NCBI RefSeq assembly: GCF_030160455.1 | Contig: NZ_BSOJ01000009.1 | Span: forward strand, 170,709 to 234,708 | DNA from: Limnobacter litoralis | Lineage (GTDB): Bacteria > Pseudomonadota > Gammaproteobacteria > Burkholderiales > Burkholderiaceae_B | Direction of reading: 5' to 3' | DNA: 64,000 nucleotides | Part shown: piece by piece, positions 63,554-64,000 of the stretch | Layout: each line of letters opens with the position of its first letter | How positions within the stretch are numbered: the stretch's first letter is position 1 | Translations under genes and position numbers: made by a program | The notes under the pieces: model-generated | Seen by the model: only the letters and a program-made list of their open reading frames with translations | Told to the model about the DNA's origin: nothing | The model's database searches: none

Positions 63554-63897
63554 TCGCGCCACCCTCGGGAACACGCATCTGGCTGGCTGCGGGTCACACC
63601 GACATGCGCCGTGGCATGGACGGTTTGGCCGCGCTGGTGCAAACCACACTTGAACACGATCCATTCTGCGGCCATGTGTTCATCTTCCGTGGTCGGCGTG
63701 GCGACCTGGTCAAACTGCTGTGGTTCAGTGGCGATGGCATGAACCTGTACGCCAAGCGGCTTGAGCGGGGCCGGTTCATTTGGCCCCAGGCTCACAATGG
63801 CAGTGTGCATTTAAGCGCGGCCCAACTGTCGATGTTGCTTGAGGGTATTGACTGGCGAAGGCCTGAACGCACCTGGCAGCCCACACAGGCGGCATGA
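63550..63897 (+). CDS. tnpB: IS66 family accessory protein TnpB
   Basis: A 115-residue protein with all TnpB hallmarks: GTRIWLAAGHTDMRRGMDGLAALV (residues 6-29), HVFIFRGRRGDLVKLLWFSGDGMNLYAKRLERGRF (40-75) and LSAAQLSMLLEGIDWRRP near the end. ATGA overlap with tnpA. It is full length and apparently intact. Confidence 0.95.
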   Translation: MIAPPSGTRIWLAAGHTDMRRGMDGLAALVQTTLEHDPFCGHVFIFRGRRGDLVKLLWFSGDGMNLYAKRLERGRFIWPQAHNGSVHLSAAQLSMLLEGIDWRRPERTWQPTQAA

Positions 63898-64000
63898 GCA
63901 GACCACATGCGCAGATGCATACACAAATTATGACCAGCACATAAGATGATGAAATTCACTGGGGCTGCGGCTTTAACACGATGCAGCTTGTTTTATAATT
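63898..64000. other. Unassigned end of window after tnpB
   Basis: About 100 bases without an assignable gene. Tandem ATGs at 63945 and 63948 open a frame that runs off the window (MKFTGAAALTRC), but it does not look like the start of an IS66 TnpC. A tnpC start further on, a deletion or another insertion would each fit. Confidence 0.4.

Larger units (their letters stand above)
63016..64000 (+). mobile_element. IS66-family insertion sequence, left part
   Basis: The left end is placed at GTAAGCG (63016-63022), since IS66-family ends begin with GTAA. Two accessory genes of the family, tnpA and tnpB, follow in the standard order with a four-base overlap. The large transposase gene tnpC and the right end are not seen; all frames after tnpB close within about 50 bases, and the window ends at 64000. 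GGACAAAG (63008-63015) would be the left target duplication if the insertion is intact. Confidence 0.75.

Noticed and set aside
1..64000. CRISPR array, phage genes, rRNA or tRNA genes
   Set aside because: No regularly spaced repeats, integrase, phage structural genes, rRNA stretches or cloverleaf candidates were noticed. A tRNA scan would settle the last point.

Overview
The window reads as a chromosomal segment of a betaproteobacterium of the order Burkholderiales. The gene orders yceD-rpmF-plsX-fabH-fabD-fabG-acpP-fabF, rpoE-rseA-rseB-mucD, lepA-lepB-rnc-era-recO-pdxJ-acpS-nagZ and mltG-tmk-holB-pilZ-tatD are the arrangement known from that group. Moderate G+C and the mix of genes would fit a Limnobacter-like organism, but that genus guess is inference. 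No rRNA, tRNA or CRISPR array was seen.

Layout. 1-6742: a membrane-bound, periplasm-facing, cysteine-type formate dehydrogenase operon (iron-sulfur protein cut by the window edge, TorD-like chaperone, small Tat protein, alpha, beta, lipoprotein, gamma). 6749-8820: an autoregulated MarR repressor with a DHA2 drug exporter. 8845-12097: RNase E with a long leader. 12107-16471: rluC, a HAD phosphatase, a Rieske protein and an S49 peptidase, facing an RsmI-like methyltransferase and maf. 16475-22914: the fatty-acid and phospholipid synthesis operon, with a recognisable promoter and terminator. 22842-26935: the envelope-stress sigma factor module. 27036-34297: the lepA to nagZ operon. 34319-43000: housekeeping and accessory genes on both strands (yciB-bolA-ppi, selO, an acyl-CoA ligase behind a clear operator, ygfZ group). 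41778-46369: mltG to an ankyrin-repeat protein. 46384-52005: a PAS chemoreceptor, a possible tiny secreted peptide, Kup and a SulP transporter.

52016-61868 is the main accessory block. It is a near-gapless run of eight minus-strand genes: two DUF347-repeat membrane proteins, an OmpR-type regulator, its histidine kinase, a TolC-type outer membrane lipoprotein, a membrane-fusion protein, an HME-type RND pump and a DedA protein. A His-rich cation diffusion facilitator stands just upstream, and the left end of an IS66-family element (from about 63016) follows to the window edge. Together these genes look like an inducible divalent or soft metal efflux island whose regulator, kinase and two uncharacterised membrane proteins are cotranscribed with the pump.

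Several RNA-level signals are not explained by the genes: a hairpin holding the Shine-Dalgarno and TTG start of rpoE, a terminator-like hairpin directly before lepA, a perfect inverted repeat in the kup leader, a palindrome centred on the -10 box of the fab operon promoter, and a hairpin over the transposase tnpA start. Starts, promoters and hairpins were read by eye. No alignment or database search was possible.
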